64,000 nt of DNA from Planctomycetota bacterium (GTDB lineage: Bacteria; Planctomycetota; JACQVV01; JASMLP01): NCBI GenBank assembly GCA_030748635.1, contig JASMLP010000166.1:1-64000 (forward strand). The letters are read 5' to 3'. A model generated the notes under the pieces. It had not been told where the DNA came from. It worked only from the letters and a program-made list of their open reading frames with translations, and ran no database searches. Positions within the stretch are counted from its first letter, which is position 1; the number at the start of each line of letters is the position of its first letter. Both the position numbers and the translations under genes were made by a program. This document shows positions 62,880-64,000 of the stretch, one piece after another.

Positions 62880-64000
62880 ATGTCTACGCCAACCACCTCC
62901 AACATTCGCAATATTGCCATTGTCGGTCATTCCGGAAGCGGGAAGACGACGCTCACCGAACTCATCCTTCACAAAACCGGGGTCAACTCTCGATTTGGTC
63001 GTGTCGACGACAAAACTTCCCTTTCCGACCACCTCGAAGAAGAAAAGGAAACCGGCCATTCGATCACCGCGTCTGCATTCCATGCCCCCTGGAAAGATGT
63101 CCAAATCAATTTGATCGATACTCCAGGGTATCCTGACTTCATCGGTGAATCGATCGGTGCGCTAGGAGGAACCGATACCGCCATTATCGTGATCAGTGCG
63201 GTCCAAGGGATCGGCACCAACACACGCAAGATGTGGGAAGTTGCAGGTGAACTGGGAATGGCTCGTGCCATTGTCATCTCTAAACTGGATGCCGAAGGTG
63301 TGGACTTTGACGGTCTAGTCAGCAAGATCCAGGACACATTTGGAAAACGATGCATTCCGCTGACCTATCCGGTGAATCCCGGCCCGTCCCTCTCGGGTGT
63401 CGTGAACACTTTCCTGGGAACGAATGTCCCGGAAGATCTCGTCGATGTTGCCGAAGAACTCGGCACCGCCATCAAAGAGCGAATCGTAGAGATCGATGAT
63501 GACCTCACCGAACGGTTCCTGGAAGATGCCATTTCCGAAGAAGAATTCGCGTCGAATTTTACTCAAGCTCTTGCCCAAGGCGCCGTGGTTCCGATCCTGG
63601 CTCTTTCTTCCGAAAAAGAGTTCGGTATCCGCAATCTTCTCGATTGGCTGGCGGGATATGCGCCCTGCCCTGCTAACCGTGGAAACTGGCATCTTGCCAC
63701 GGACGAAGAAGAAGGATCCCTGGTCATCGGCAAAGACGAATCCTTTGTGGGCCAGGTTTTCAAGATCGTTCGAGATCCTTTCGCCGGAAAACTCTCCTTT
63801 GTGCGTATCATTACGGGAAGTCTGACTTCCCACGATTCGGTCCTCACAGAGGGTGGACACAAAGCGGAAAAAATCGGCGGACTATTTCATCCTCAAGGAA
63901 ATGAACAAGTAGCCACGGAGACTGCCCTTGCCGGGGATATCGTGGGTTTGAAGAAAATCGACAGCGTCAAAATCGGAAGCCCTCTCGTACTCAAAGGGGA
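62880..64000 (+). CDS. Elongation factor G-like GTPase (partial, cut by window end)
   Basis: The frame is open from ATG 62880 to the window end (373 codons). G1 is GHSGSGKTT, G3 is DTPGYPDF and G4 is SKLD (usually NKxD). HLEEEKETGHSITASAF replaces the EERGITI switch segment, and domain II begins around FVGQVFKIVRDPFAGKLSFV. These features fit the EF-G-like subgroup (EF-G2/FusA2 type) rather than the canonical translocase next to rpsL/rpsG. It has its own promoter and no ribosomal-protein neighbours in view. The C-terminal domains are beyond the window, so function within ribosome translocation, recycling or another role cannot be assigned. Confidence 0.88.
   Translation, partial: MSTPTTSNIRNIAIVGHSGSGKTTLTELILHKTGVNSRFGRVDDKTSLSDHLEEEKETGHSITASAFHAPWKDVQINLIDTPGYPDFIGESIGALGGTDTAIIVISAVQGIGTNTRKMWEVAGELGMARAIVISKLDAEGVDFDGLVSKIQDTFGKRCIPLTYPVNPGPSLSGVVNTFLGTNVPEDLVDVAEELGTAIKERIVEIDDDLTERFLEDAISEEEFASNFTQALAQGAVVPILALSSEKEFGIRNLLDWLAGYAPCPANRGNWHLATDEEEGSLVIGKDESFVGQVFKIVRDPFAGKLSFVRIITGSLTSHDSVLTEGGHKAEKIGGLFHPQGNEQVATETALAGDIVGLKKIDSVKIGSPLVLKG

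Noticed and set aside
1-64000. tRNA, rRNA, CRISPR arrays, insertion sequences, prophage or att sites
   Set aside because: I looked in the gaps for cloverleaf-like sequence, regularly spaced direct repeats, transposase motifs and terminal repeats and saw none; short RNAs without strong structure could still be missed.

Overview
The window looks like a chromosomal segment of a free-living Gram-negative bacterium, most likely of the Planctomycetota or a neighbouring deep lineage. That placement is an inference from gene content: four Hanks-type Ser/Thr kinases in 28 kb, FHA proteins, very large pseudopilin-like proteins carrying LamG domains, a lipoprotein, a sigma-54-type promoter, a DUF2270 protein, a group-2 sigma-70 factor and a GC-rich codon pattern with many GTG/TTG starts. 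I found no rRNA, tRNA, CRISPR array, insertion sequence or prophage. Coding density is high, and only two stretches over 300 bases lack a gene (35668-36072 and 47253-47656).

Layout. 69-12004 is mostly housekeeping: a membrane coiled-coil/BRCT-like protein divergent from polA-coaE-rho, then ileS (with a swapped class I signature motif), a metallophosphoesterase and a glutamate-cysteine ligase. 12019-15703 (minus strand) holds a PLP enzyme, a basic four-EF-hand protein and larC. 15716-35667 (minus) is the most distinctive block. Read in transcription order it encodes a Ser/Thr kinase, a two-FHA membrane protein, PilM/GspL-like and GspM-like proteins, a TPR/jelly-roll protein, pseudopilins G, H, K, J and I, and a TPR/zinc-motif protein. 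Most pseudopilin genes overlap by 1-4 bases. H and K carry LamG-like insertions, and a repeated 'IGxExIxY...RGxxGT...H..G..V' module occurs in J and K. 36073-45700 (plus) holds a sigma factor behind a sigma-54-like promoter, a TPR-metalloprotease, PlsC, a second kinase, two apparently leaderless genes (a degenerate archaemetzincin and an ethylbenzene-dehydrogenase-type heme-binding lipoprotein), DUF2270 and a degenerate UlaG-like protein. 45702-60971 holds a third kinase with an Arg/Ser tail, a FadN-type beta-oxidation fusion, and a tight minus-strand run: pentapeptide/channel-like protein, RNase Z-like hydrolase, uncharacterised protein, MoxR ATPase, M1 aminopeptidase with HEAT repeats, epimerase, PHP phosphatase and a fourth kinase. 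61109-64000 (plus) holds a class IV aminotransferase, hisA and the start of an EF-G-like GTPase cut by the window end.

How they may work together. The 15.7-35.7 kb block reads as a type II secretion-like or pseudopilus assembly sub-complex without its secretin, ATPase and polytopic membrane protein, which are not in the window. It is physically linked to a kinase and an FHA protein. Five of its proteins have extracytoplasmic beta-sandwich domains (LamG, CBM4/9-like or similar), which suggests a carbohydrate-binding, phosphorylation-regulated surface machine. All four kinases start with a short helical module resembling the N-terminal domain of GspE/MshE ATPases, and two add a related zinc ribbon, so the kinases may share a docking or sensing mode. 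This system-level reading is inference; the domain observations come from the translated sequence and known family motifs.
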